Below the pieces are notes generated by a model. The model was not told the origin of the DNA, did not search any database, and worked only from the letters and a program-made list of their open reading frames with translations. The position numbers were made by a program, and so were the translations under genes. From positions 1,612,001-1,676,000 of the forward strand of contig JBBMOL010000082.1 of assembly GCA_037954665.1 (NCBI GenBank): a stretch of DNA of 64,000 nt, read 5' to 3'. The number at the start of each line of letters is the position of its first letter. The stretch's first letter is position 1. Shown here in pieces: positions 23,876 through 34,742 of the stretch. This stretch comes from Laguncularia racemosa. Taxonomy: Eukaryota > Streptophyta > Magnoliopsida > Myrtales > Combretaceae.

Positions 23876-23915
23876 TCCTTTCCCACACTTAAAATCAGAC
23901 ATTGTCCCCAATGTC
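23876..23915 (-). other. Internal purine tract and NGGA hairpin (B)
   Basis: On the minus strand, GACATTG-GGGA-CAATGTC (23915-23898) is followed by TTTTAAGTGTGGGAAAGGAAT. The layout matches the terminal module 1.2 kb downstream. Confidence 0.75.
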
Positions 23916-24339
23916 TTCCCACAAAGTACACTAAGGAAAGAAAATAGAAACAATAAAGGAAGAAAGAAAAATGAAACTCCCTGAAATCTATAAGTGGCAA
24001 GTCATTCACAGGGGAAACTCCATTAAAGTGCAAAATCCTCGAATCATCCTTCTGAGATCATCAGCTTTCAACATTCAATCAGCACCAGCGAAAGTCTAAA
24101 TGGGTATAGATAAAAATCCTAAAAACAAAACACACTAAAAGAAAAACTAAAAAGAAATGATTATCACCAAAACAAATAAGCACAAGTCAATATTATCCAA
24201 GTTTATCACAGATAGTTAAAGTCACAGCGAATAGTCAACAAAAATAATTCAGGGTTAGACAGACAAGTTAGCAAATAGTTAGGAAAAATCAGTCATCATC
24301 CTTCTCAGACACATAGTCTTCATCGTCGGAGCTTTCCTC

Positions 24340-25599
24340 AGCAACCATTCGCTCCTTACCTGTCTGTGGGGCTTTCCTCTGATGGAGCAGGTGGAGCAGA
24401 AGATGATCCTCCCTCAGTATGCCTCTGTCGGCTGATCGATTCGGGAGGGATCACTTCTTCTTCGCTTGAGCTGGCACAGGAAGAGAACTGAATGTCTAAC
24501 TTCTCACCAAGCTTGGTGAAGCAATCGATTAAAAACTTCTTCAGTCCCTTCTGCCGTTTTTCCATCTTAGTGATCTTCTGCTTCATCATCTTCTAGCTTT
24601 TCTTTATTTCTCCCACATCACGCGATAGCTGAGAAACCAGCTCTAGCATCTGCACATGGACGGACGGTTCAGCCTGCGGTTGTGGTTCCTCTTCTTCCTC
24701 TTCCCCTATCTCCTCTTCAGCACCAGCGTCAATTGGTCAGAAATTCCAATCGCTTAATATCCTGGCCTTAAGCTTCAGAGATCACCCAATGAAATCACTA
24801 GGTGCTCGAAATGGGAATAGACCTAGATTTTTCAAAATTCTAATAATTAGAGCACCTAGGAAAACCCCTTTCGGTCCTTTCTCTGCCTGGCGCTGAAGAC
24901 AAAAAGAGGCAAAAACACCCACATTGACGCGGGTTCCAGTATGCATGGCCCACAACTGAAATAAGTCTCTAGCGTTAACAACGCCCTCTGAATCGATCCT
25001 ACAGTGGTAGAGTGAGCCATAATGTAATGTAGGATATGATGTACTCTATTTCTCAGTTGAGAGGCCTTGGTGTGAGAGGCACTGTAGGCACCAATACCAT
25101 ACCAAGTCCATAAAGAGATAGAGTTCGTTAGGCCCCACGAAACTGGAAGGGCGCGAAACTCAGGGGTTTGAAGAAAACCCCCATCATAGATGCCCATAGC
25201 CTCTATGAACTCAGTCATGGACATCTTATGGTACTCACCTTGGGCCAAAACTCAACTTCATTTCTTACACCAGCATTCATTGTTCCTGAGATCTTGAAGG
25301 TGGCTAAGAAAGTAAGAATTAACTCCTCGTATAAGTCTTCTTTGATCATGAACAGGTGAAACCAGGCTCGGTCAGCTAAGAGCCTCTCAAATTGTTGGAC
25401 CAACCCAAATCTTCTCAAAACGTCCCAGTCCAACACCACATTCGGTTTGATGACCTTTTTCGACTTATATAGGGTAAAAGAGTTCTTTATCCTTCTCTCG
25501 AATATTTACAGGGTATCGAAGAGCTTCAGATTGGCTTGAACTACCCATTTCAGATCGGCTTCTTTTCTTCTTTTGAGCAACAGTCTTGACGCGTGGCAT
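24340..25599 (-). pseudogene. env-like / Athila downstream ORF (B)
   Basis: The start MPRVKT at 25599 matches MPRTKI of the E copy (57155). The protein runs through three frames because of at least two frameshifts: N-terminal part (25599-25468), NVVLDWDVLRRFGLV... (25445-25215), EYHKMSMTEFIEAMGIYD... (25248-24856) and a Lys/Ser-rich tail (24589-24356). The DWDVLxRxGLV and FLATFK segments recall the Athila ORF family found downstream of pol. I see no clear signal peptide or fusion segment, so env-like is a positional term only. Confidence 0.65.
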
Positions 25600-26309
25600 C
25601 TTGTCAAGGGAAATAAGAAGAACCTGATCATACCAAGAACAAAAGAGTCTAAAACAAACAAAGCCCGTAGGTAATACATCAAATAACCACATCGCAAACA
25701 AGGGACTCCACCATTAGCATCACAGAAGCACGCAAAATCATCAAAATTAAGGTTCACAGTATCATACATGGTTCTTGGCACGGGAGTGTATTGTAGCCAT
25801 GTATATCAGAAAATCCCACCAAAATTTGAAAAACAACTCATAAACGGTCGTGTATTGCAAGAAATTACAAGAGAATCATCAATCACATGCACTAATGGTG
25901 CTTAAAAGCAAAAATCCTTTAGCATGCAATCCAAAATACGTTCCAATCACAAAGGATCACGCATGAACGGTTCGAAACCCTAGATTTTCTAATCCAAACA
26001 GCGATCGAGCAATGGAGAATGGAAAAACTTCACAAATCGCATGAAAAACATCATCCATACTCAGATAAACAAAAGCCCTAAGGTTTCATTATCCTCCACA
26101 TGTCATAACATGCCACATTCACATGGAAATCTAACATTGAGTGAGAAAATAGAGAGAGAAGCAAGAGAAAGGAAAAAGAATGAGAAAGATCTTACCTTGT
26201 CAAAGCATGGGAGAGGGAAACCAACAAGGGAATGGGAAGGGAATGATGTATAGAGAGAAAAGATATGTAGATGAGAGTGTACTGAAAATGAGGGGTACGG
26301 TTATCAAAA

Positions 26310-26690
26310 AGGGTATAAATACCCAACACACACGGTCCCCATACACGGGCGTGTAATCGCCCGTGTATAGGCCTAAGCTGCGAAGCACGGGTAAAACACA
26401 CGGCCGTGTTATACAACCGTGTATCCCTCTGACTTCTAGTTAGAAAACTTACCTCTCATACACGGTCGGACACACGCCCGTGTGTACTGACCGTATATTC
26501 CTCTATGGCTCACATCCCATACACGGATTTGATAAACGGCTGTTTCCCTTAGCCGTGTCTACCTTGTTCAAAATTTCCTTGTAACACGATCAGGACACAT
26601 GGGCGTGTGTTTTGACCGTGTATTACTCTGTAGGGCACCGTTCTCTCTACACGGGCGCGATACACGCCCGTGTATGTCATCCGTGTGTCT
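26310..26690. repeat. ACACGG/CGTGT palindrome array (B internal)
   Basis: Units such as ACACGGGCGTGTAATCGCCC, ACACGGCCGTGT and ACACGGGCGCGATACACGCC recur between the env-like region and integrase. They are the same kind as in the B LTRs, but outside an LTR. Confidence 0.75.
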
Positions 26691-26837
26691 CCTGAAGGTT
26701 AAAATTTTTCCTTCTCTTGATTATTTCTTGAAGTCCATCTCCTCAAAAAGCTTCTTCATAAATACTCCTCTGCAAAACTTTGGAAAAAGAAAAACAAATA
26801 TGGTGATAACTAAAAAAAAAATGAAACTTACCTAATT

Positions 26838-26863
26838 GCATGGGTTGCCTCCCATCAAGCGCT
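26838..26863 (-). other. Post-pol conserved motif with hairpin (B)
   Basis: On the minus strand, AGCGCT is followed by ATGGG-AGGCAA-CCCAT (26855-26840). The motif follows the end of integrase, as in Z, A and E. Confidence 0.7.
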
Positions 26864-26899
26864 TTTGTTTAACGTCGTTTTCTCGACGAAATGAAGCTC

Positions 26900-28049
26900 C
26901 TTGTGATTAAGGCACCAAGGGTGGAGTCTAAACTCCTCTTGGCCCTCTTTCTCCCCTAGAGTCCCAAAATACAACTTCAGGCGCTGTCCCATTTGCCTTG
27001 AAAGTGTGCCCATCTGGGTGTTCAATTCCTGTAGCTCCATGGGGAAAGACTTTGTGTACTTTGAATGGTCCAGACCATCGCGATCTCAACTTGCCCGGAA
27101 AAAGTTCAGCCGCAAGTTGACAAGAAACGTGATCTCCCTCATGGAATTGTTTCGAATGATGAATCCGCTGGTCGTGATACCTCTTCACCTCTCTTTATAA
27201 ATGTGCATGTTATCATAGGCCATCGCGTGCCATTCATCGAGTTCGTTCAACTGAAACTTCCTCTATTTTCCAGCAGCTTCTAGATCCATGTTGAGAGTAC
27301 GCATAGCCCAAAAAGCTCGATGTTCTAACTCCATTGGCAGGTGGCAAGCTTCCCAAACACTAGTCGGTATGGAGTGGTACCCAAAGGAGTTTTGAATGCA
27401 GTCCTGTAGGCCCACAATGCATGGTCTAGTCTTTCCGACCAGTCCCTTCGGTGGTGCTTCACTGTCTTTTCAAGAATTCTTTTGAGTTCACGGTCTGAAA
27501 CTTCCACTTGACCACTCATCTGAGGATGATAGGGGGTTGCTAATCTATGGGTGACTCCATACCGCTTCAGCACTTTCTCCAATTGCACATTACAGAAATG
27601 TGTTCCCCTATCGCTAATTAAAGCCCGTGGTGCTCCAAACCTAGAAAAAAGTTTCTTTAAGAATTTCACCACTACTCTGGCATCATTGGTGGACAAAGCT
27701 TGGGCTTCTACCCATTTAGACACATAATCCACTGCCACGAGTATATACTTATTCTCGAAAGAATTTGGGAAAGGGCCCACGAAATCGATGCCCCACACGT
27801 CGAAGATCTCACACTCCAAAATGAAGTTCTGGGCATCTCATCACGTTTTGATATACTACCCACACGTTAGCACCTGTCACATGTCTTCACAAAACTGAAG
27901 GAGTCTTTGAATATACTTGGCCAATAAAATCCGGATTCCAAAACCTTGTAGGCTATCCGATTCACACTATAGTGACCGCCAGTTGGACCGGTGTGACAGT
28001 GCTTCAAAATCTCTTGCCCTTCTTGCTCGGTTACACATCGTCTAATCAC
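26900..28049 (-). pseudogene. Integrase (element B)
   Basis: The zinc-binding N-terminal part (28049-27867) has H-C-H...GGH and TCDRC elements. The catalytic core (27819-27325) shows the DDE residues: D in GIDFVGP, D in SDRGTHF, and E in the SGQVEVSDRE region. The C-terminal part (27188-26928) has LFPGKLRSRWSGPF. The three parts are in different frames, so at least two frameshifts break it. The family inserts retroelement DNA in the nucleus. Confidence 0.85.
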
Positions 28050-28109
28050 TTAATCTGCACAAACACGAAACAAGAATGGTTCCTCCCAAAAATAGTGCTT
28101 TAACTCAGT

Positions 28110-29482
28110 AAAGAACCGCTTCTTTTGTTGAGGTGTTTTGTCATTAGGGAGTACTTTGCAAACAAGATAGTTAGCAAAATCAGCAAACCAAGGATCGGAA
28201 GTGTCACTTACCTTGTTAATCTAATAAAGTCCTTCCTCTGGAAAAGCATCATCAATCTCATCTTCATCCAATTTCTCCAAATGCGGGTTCTCTAATCGAG
28301 AAAGATGATCAGCAGCTAGATTCTCCACTCCCTTTTTATCTCGAATCTCCAAATCTAATTCTTGGAGAAGCAATATCCACCGAATGAGTCGCGGTTTGGC
28401 ATCTGTCTTAGATAATAAAAACCTGAGAGCTGAATGTCAGTGTAAACAATTACCTTAGACAAAATTAAATAAGACCGAAACTTGTCAAAAGCAAAAATTA
28501 CAGCAAGAAGTTCCTTTTCGGTGTGGTGTAGTTTCTCTTGAGCAGCTGTGAGGGTCTTACTAGCATAATAAATAGGCTGAAAGTGCTTGTCCCTCCTTTG
28601 TCCCAAAACCGCTCCAACAGCAAAATCACTTGCATCACACATTAATTCGAAAGGGAGTCCCAATCAGAGCCACCATGATAGGTGCTTTGGTCAACAATTC
28701 CTTAAGCTTATTGAACGCTTGAAGGCATTCATTTGGTGAATTCATAAGGTATGTCCTTTTCTAATAACCGTGTCAACGACGGGCTATTTTAGAGAAGTCC
28801 TTAATGAACCTTCTATAAAAGCCAGCATGCCCAAGGAAACTCCGAATGGCTCTTACTGAAGAAGGTGGTGAAGTTTTGCAATTATGTCCACCTTAGCACT
28901 ATCGACTTCGATTCCTCTATGAGAAATTTTATGGCCTAGAACAATACCCTCCTTCACCATGAAGTGACATTTCTCCCAATTTAAAACCAGATTTGTCTCT
29001 TCACATCGAATCAACACTCTCTCCAAATTATTGAGACAAAAATCAAAGGAATCACCAAAGACGGAGAAATCGTCCATAAAGACTTCCATAATGTCCTCTA
29101 CCAAATCCTCAAAGATGGCTAGCAACACCGCTGAAACGTAGCCGGTGCATTGCATAACCCAAAAGGCATGCGCCTATATGCGAAAGTACCGTAGGGACAG
29201 GTAAAGGTAGTCTTTTCTTGGTCCTCAGGAGCGATTTGGATCTGAAAATATCCCGACATACTGTCTAAAAAACAATAGTAATAGATGTCCTGCTAACCGC
29301 TCTAGCGTTTGATCCATAAAAGGGAGGGGGAAGTGATCCTTGCGAGTTGCCTCATTCAGCCGTCTATAATCAATGCACACTCGCCATCCCATAACAGTTC
29401 TCATGGGTATCAATTCGTTCCTTTCATTGGGGACCACAGTCATTCCCCCTTTCTTGGTACCACTTGTACAGGGCTTACCCAA
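28110..29482 (-). pseudogene. Reverse transcriptase and RNase H (element B)
   Basis: The RT fingers (29482-29300) contain GWRVCIDYRRLNEATRKDHF. The frame is lost just after LAGH near 29290 and recovered by 29155. The active-site motif FMDDFSVFGDS is present near 29080. RNase H starts with FELMCDASDFAVGAVLG (28650) and its frame is lost after IVYTD near 28445. A stop or frame change also separates the RT part from protease at about 29440-29480. Active residues remain, but the protein cannot be made intact. Confidence 0.85.
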
Positions 29483-30603
29483 GAACTGTCGGAAATAGGG
29501 TAGATTAACCCTGCATCCAAGAGCTTAATCACCTCCTTCTTGACCACTTCTTTCATGTTAGGGTTTAACCTTCTTTGAGGTTGCACCACAGGTTTGAAAT
29601 CCTCCTCCAACAGGATCTTATGGGTGCAAAACGAAGGACTAATACCCTTTATATCAGATATCTTCCAAGCAAGAGCACTCTTGTGCTCCTTCAAGACCCT
29701 TAGTAAGCTATCCCTTTGCTCCCTTGTCAGACCAGCTGAAATAATGATAGGGAGTTTAGAGTCGGCCTCCAAAAAGGCATATTCAAGGTACTCAGGGAGT
29801 TGCTTCAACTCAAGTTCCGGGGGTTCCTCAACCGACGGTTTCAATCTTCCGTCCTTACTGACCCTAATCTTCTCAAACCCCTTTGTACAAACTACTTCCT
29901 CACAAGCTCTCAGATGAGCTTTCACATTTTGAATCTCCACATTTTCACTCACTTCATCATCATCCGCTATCAAACTCAATTCAAGAGGATCTCTACACAT
30001 CAACTCTTGCATAACACTCATTACCGACCTGTCAACACAATCTATAGCATAACATGTACCGTCGGCGCTCAAAGTTTGTTTCAGTGCTACTGGGATTCTC
30101 ACCACTAGTTCATCCTCCCCTACTCTCAAAACTAATCTTCCATCCACCACATCAATCACAGCTCTTGCAGTGGCTAAAAATGGTCGTCCTAAGATCAGCG
30201 GGACCTCCACATCTGCATTCATATCAAGGATTACAAAATCAATAGGGAAGATAAAGTTTTCTACCTTAACCAGGACGTCATCAATGATTCCTCTAGGGAA
30301 CTTGATCGAGCGATCTGCCAGTTGCAGGCTCATCCTCGTTTGCTTTGGCTCTCCCAAGTTCAGTTGCTTGAATAATGAGTATGGCATCAGGTTTATGCTC
30401 GCCCCAAGATCCACCAAAGCTCTCTCCATCGGTAGTTCACCTATTAAGCATGGAATAGTGAAACTACCCGGATCCTTGAGCTTCTTGGGCAACTTGTTTT
30501 ACAAAATTGCCAAACACTCAGCTCCAACAACTGTAGTAGAGATATCTTCCAACCGTTTCTTATTCGAGAGAAAATCCTTTAGGAATTTCACGTACCTGGG
30601 CAT
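29440..30603 (-). pseudogene. Protease and RT N-terminus (element B)
   Basis: The main frame is 30492-29440, in the same frame as gag; a TAG (30604-30606) and one TAA separate them. The aspartic protease has DLGASINLMP, where most families have D-S/T-G, and ILGRPFLATA. The DLG form is also in E, while A and Z have DSG. The frame continues through a linker with LELKQLPEYLEYAFL and into RT (AWKISDIKGISPSFCTHKI) before ending at a frameshift. Confidence 0.85.
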
Positions 30604-32289
30604 CTACGCAAGAGCTTCCACAAACGGTATGTTGATATGTAATTGTTTAAACAAGTTTAGAAACTTACCGAAGTGCTCTTGATCCTTATCCATTTTCAGA
30701 CGTCCCGGATACGGAATTGGAGGCTTGTATGGCTGAACAGTGGATGCTTTAACTTTCCCTTGAACACACTCTTTCTCTTTGATCTCCTCAGCCCCATGTT
30801 CCTTCTCAGCACCCCCTTCTTCTTTCTTCTCAACCCCTTTTTCAAGCGCAACCCCTTGTACTCCAATAGTGTCAGATTGCAATTCCTTACCGCTCCTTAG
30901 AGTCACTGCCTTTACCTGTTCCCGAGGATTGGGTTCGGTGTTTCCAGGTAAGGATCCGTGCGGTCTTTCTGAAAGCAATTTTGCTATCTGACCCACCTGA
31001 GTTTCCAAGTTATGAATGGACGCCTCATGATTCCTTAGAGCTGCCTCTGTGGATTGTTGGCGTTGCTCGGATGTTTGGATGAACTTGGAGATCATGTCCT
31101 CTAGATTGGACTTCTTTTCTGGAAGAGGTGGTGGAGGAGGCCTTTGGAATCCCGGTGCAGGTGCATTGCCCCGAGGGAATTGTGGATTACTCCATGAAAA
31201 ATTGGGGTGATTGCGCCAACCCGGATTATAGGTGTTGCTGTAAGGGTTGTTCTGAGGCCTTGTAGGGTTACCTACATAATCAATCTGCTCTATAGTCCCT
31301 TGAGCCATGAAATCGGTTGATGAATCGGTTGATGAATATAGGGGTGGTGCAGATATCGCCATCCCATCGACCTTTCTAGCTAGAGCATCGACCTTTGCCG
31401 CAATGGTGGTCATCATATCCACTTCATGAATACCTGCCACTCTCGGTCTTGCTTTGGCGTTTCTCCATTGATGGTTGTTCTTGGCCATGTTCTCAAACAA
31501 TTCTAAAGTCTCTTCAGGAGTCTTTACATCAAGTGTGCCACTAGCAGCAGCATCGATGGTTTGTCGCGTCGGATAGTCAAGCCCATTATAGAAAGTTGAG
31601 GCTTGCAACCAGTTAGGCATTTGGTGGTGTGGGCACCGCCTAAGCAAGTCCTTAAATCGCAACCAAGCTTCATGGAGTGGCTCATTTTCCAACTGAAGGA
31701 ACGATGTGATATCATTCCTCAACCTGGCAGTTTTAGAAGGCGGAAAGTAATAGTCCAAAAATGTTTCTGCCAGCTGGGTCCAAGTCGTGATGGAGTCCCG
31801 GTCCAAAGAACTGAACCACTGCCTCGCTTTTCCTCTCAAAGTGAAAGGAAACAGACGCAACTTTAGTGCCTCATCGGACACCCTGTTCTGTTTAACGGTA
31901 ACACAGATGTCTAGGAACATCTGAATATGAGCATGGGGGTCCTCATCAGGTAATCCATCAAATTGGCATTGATTGTGGATCATATTCATTGTAGAGGCCT
32001 TGACTTCAAAGTTGTTGGCCTCTATTGCAGGCGTCACTATACACGATCCGGTACTACCCAAAGTAGGCCTAGCGTACTGAACCATGGTCCTACGTCCGTC
32101 AGCCATTGCTTCAGTATGAGATTCGCTGCTGTTCACTGATTGACTGTTCTTATCTACTGAATTCTCACTCTCACTCAGTAGTAGTTCCTCTTTACTCACA
32201 GCAGGTTCAGCACTCTTTAATTTCCTTCTGATTGTCCGATCAATCTCTGGGTCGAATTCAAGGAGTTTAGAAGAAGAACTCCTTGTCAT
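30604..32289 (-). CDS. gag polyprotein (element B), open 561-codon frame
   Basis: This is the longest intact frame in the window. It starts MTRSSSSKLLEFDPEIDRTI, a start shared with E. Residues about 90-260 are the retrotransposon gag domain, with LRLFPFTLRGKARQWFSSL, LHEAWLRFKDLLRRCPHH and FYNGLDYPTRQTIDAAASG. A PQNNPYSNTYNPGWRNHPNF segment near 335 and a PPPPPLP stretch follow. A coiled-coil-prone region and the AVTLRSGKEL motif come next. No CCHC knuckle is seen. The frame ends at a TAG where E has CAG before MPRY, so it probably once continued into protease. Confidence 0.9.
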   Translation of the reverse strand: MTRSSSSKLLEFDPEIDRTIRRKLKSAEPAVSKEELLLSESENSVDKNSQSVNSSESHTEAMADGRRTMVQYARPTLGSTGSCIVTPAIEANNFEVKASTMNMIHNQCQFDGLPDEDPHAHIQMFLDICVTVKQNRVSDEALKLRLFPFTLRGKARQWFSSLDRDSITTWTQLAETFLDYYFPPSKTARLRNDITSFLQLENEPLHEAWLRFKDLLRRCPHHQMPNWLQASTFYNGLDYPTRQTIDAAASGTLDVKTPEETLELFENMAKNNHQWRNAKARPRVAGIHEVDMMTTIAAKVDALARKVDGMAISAPPLYSSTDSSTDFMAQGTIEQIDYVGNPTRPQNNPYSNTYNPGWRNHPNFSWSNPQFPRGNAPAPGFQRPPPPPLPEKKSNLEDMISKFIQTSEQRQQSTEAALRNHEASIHNLETQVGQIAKLLSERPHGSLPGNTEPNPREQVKAVTLRSGKELQSDTIGVQGVALEKGVEKKEEGGAEKEHGAEEIKEKECVQGKVKASTVQPYKPPIPYPGRLKMDKDQEHFGKFLNLFKQLHINIPFVEALA

Positions 32290-32410
32290 AAACTACAAAG
32301 AAAACCAACTTAATTAGTTCCCTTTATAAGAAAGTAAAACCAAGGATAACAAATGATAAGAGAAGAAATGGTCAGATTAGTCAGTGTTTAGTGTTCTTAG
32401 TATTGTCGAA

Positions 32411-32428
32411 TCCCCGGCAACGGCGCCA
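32411..32428 (-). other. Primer-binding site, tRNA-Asp (B)
   Basis: On the plus strand, TCCCCGGCAACGGCGCCA equals the 3' end of plant tRNA-Asp including CCA. It is separated from the LTR by 6 bases. Confidence 0.9.
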
Positions 32429-32434
32429 AAAACT

Positions 32435-34018
32435 TGTTGATTGAAATCGCAATCACACAAATTAAAATCCTTTTTACTCCGACTCTTCCTTGCGATCAAT
32501 TAGGCAAGTGCACCTATCGATTACAGTAGTATAGAGTTTAAGCACGGATATCGTTCCCTTAGGGATCTACAAGTACTAATACTAACCTCAAACCGACTAT
32601 CTAACCGCACAATTTCGAGGTGAATTGATTTAACCAAATTACCTAAATTAAACTAAATTATCTAATAGAAATGAAATCAATGGATATCAAACAATGAGTT
32701 AAATTATCAAATTCAATGTTCCAACGCGTACCCCACTCTTACTACTCATCTAATTACTATGCAACTTCAATCCTTAGAAAACTAATTAATGAGTATTGAT
32801 TATCTCTGATCCGCGGGGCATCTAACACTAAGTTAATGTTTCTTCCAAAATCACTAACTCCTAATTCTATTAGATTAAATCCCTCTTTTATTAACAACAA
32901 TCAGAATTGCATGATTATACCACAACCCTCAATTAGATTAAATCATTATATCCAATCTAATATGGAAAACTTATGCTTTCTATCCCTAGATTGCATACAA
33001 GCCTTTTCATCCGATGTATGATCTATTCAAATAAGAGATTTCCCAATCAACTTATCAGAAATCAATGTAATCTAATGCTGGCCAAACATCAAATCAACAA
33101 TATATAATAAACAACATGGATGAAATCAGAGATGCTCAATCGTCATTAATTTTGCAACAAACCCAATGTTACATAGTAATCAGACTTTCGTAAGATTCGG
33201 GTACGAAATAATTAGTTACACATGGTTCTCAAGGAATAACAAAACGAAATAATCAAATCCATGTGTGAAACACTTCTAGAATTAAAGCCCGAAAATTCCT
33301 TTGGCTGCTGTTGTTCTCCCAAAATTCCAGTACGTGTTTTCTGCCTTCTCTCTCTTTTTTCTCTCTCTTCAAAGACGACTATTTATACCTAGGGTAGCTT
33401 CCTCTCTGGCGTGTAGAAGATATCCTTCAAATATGGACGAAAGATTTAAAGATATCTTTCCTTCGATAGACACACAGTCATACTACACGGGCGTGTAGAT
33501 AAACTGTGTATCTCTCTGAGTCAGTGAACTCTAGGCGTGTATATCCCACACGGCTGTTTGCAATAGCCGTGTATATCTCTGTCTTCTTTGTTCTTCGTAC
33601 ACGGTTGATTACACGGGTGTGTAACTCAACCGTGTGTCCTCCTTAATGTGTTACTATACACGGTTAGCTTACACGGGTGTGTATTCCAACCGTGTACTGG
33701 TCTGTCCTGAAAGCTCTTCTTCCACGCTGATACACAGTCTGATACACGGGTGTGTATCCGAACCGTGTAATCTCCTGATTCCTTCACACGGCCGTTTGTA
33801 AAACCGTGTGACTTCCTTTAACTTCAAAGCATTCCCTTTTTACTTGCTTTTATCTCCAATTCGTCTTGAATTTAAATACTTTTCATCAAATCATCCTTTT
33901 CCACACCTGAACATGAAATATAAATCAATTAAGCTTCATAATCTTATATTTTCACGACCAATTATCTCAAAAATTGACTTAATCATCTCCAATTATAAGA
34001 GTTAAAATAGATTTATCA
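32435..34018 (-). repeat. 5' LTR of element B
   Basis: It is bounded by TGTTGATTG and TTTATCA. AATTG follows at 34019-34023. It contains the ACACGG/CGTGT array at 33470-33812. Confidence 0.95.
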
Positions 34019-34703
34019 AATTGCTTAAAATAAAATAAAATAAATAAAACAATTGCTATAATCTTCAAGAGTTTGTAGAACTTCAATCTTCCAAAATGAT
34101 TCCTAGAATTCTTCAATTGAAAGCAAACTTCAGCAAAGTAACATTCTTTCTTCAACTAAAAATTGGAATAACATGAAATGAAAAGAGAAGCAAAGAGAAG
34201 ATAAAATCTTCAAGACAAGAATGATTCCCCTAGGTTCACGCAAGGGGTCTATTTATAGATCCAAAGAGGAGGAGGATAAGGCTGATTTGATGTGGAATTG
34301 AGTTAGCAAATCAATCAAGATAAGATTTTGGAGAGATTTTCGAATGGACATCCGAGAAACAGTCAAGGCCGGCTCAAAGCCGACGGCCTTAAATGTAGGC
34401 CGGCCAAGAGCCAACGGCTTTGATGCGCTGGGATGATTTTTTTTTTCTTAAGCCAGCCTTAAGGCCGGCAGCCTTCAGTAGTAGGCTGGCCTAAGGCCAG
34501 CGGCCTTCAATGCAATTCTTTACTTGCTTCTTCAATTTTGTGAAAAACTCCTCCATTTAACTTGTATTTTACTTTTAGGTCCTCAAAACTTAAATTTTCA
34601 TAATAAACACCATTAAATACCATTTCTTTATATTTTCTTATAATATTGAAATAAATTTAATATAAATCCTAAAAGAAAATATAAGTATATTGTGATCTTA
34701 TCA
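34019..34703 (-). repeat. 3' LTR of A, proximal part
   Basis: It resumes the A LTR with the AATTG duplication and ends TCTTATCA at 34703, next to the polypurine tract. It holds a GCCGGC-type palindrome array at 34372-34512. Confidence 0.9.
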
Positions 34704-34742
34704 ACATCGCCACACTTGAACTTTTGCTTGTCCTCAAGCAAA
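34704..34742 (-). other. Terminal polypurine tract and NGGA hairpin (A)
   Basis: On the minus strand, TTTGCTTG-AGGA-CAAGCAAA (34742-34723; perfect stem) is followed by CAAGTGTGGCGATGT, ending at the LTR. The purine tract has one C. Confidence 0.8.

Larger units (their letters stand above)
21076..34018 (-). mobile_element. Element B: Athila-type retrotransposon with env-like region
   Basis: This is a complete insertion of 12.94 kb flanked by AATTG at 21071-21075 and 34019-34023. The minus-strand order is 5' LTR, tRNA-Asp primer site, gag, protease, RT, RNase H, integrase, palindrome array, env-like region, hairpin and purine modules, and 3' LTR. The LTRs (1584 and 1589 bp) differ at roughly 40 positions by eye. 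gag is open, but pol has several frameshifts, so the copy is not autonomous now. Confidence 0.95.

Noticed and set aside
30604..32289. A 561-codon open frame as a host gene
   Set aside because: It has the retrotransposon gag domain and lies between a primer site and protease.
32411..32428. Match to tRNA-Asp as a tRNA gene
   Set aside because: Only the last 18 bases are present and they sit 6 bases from an LTR, so this is a primer-binding site.
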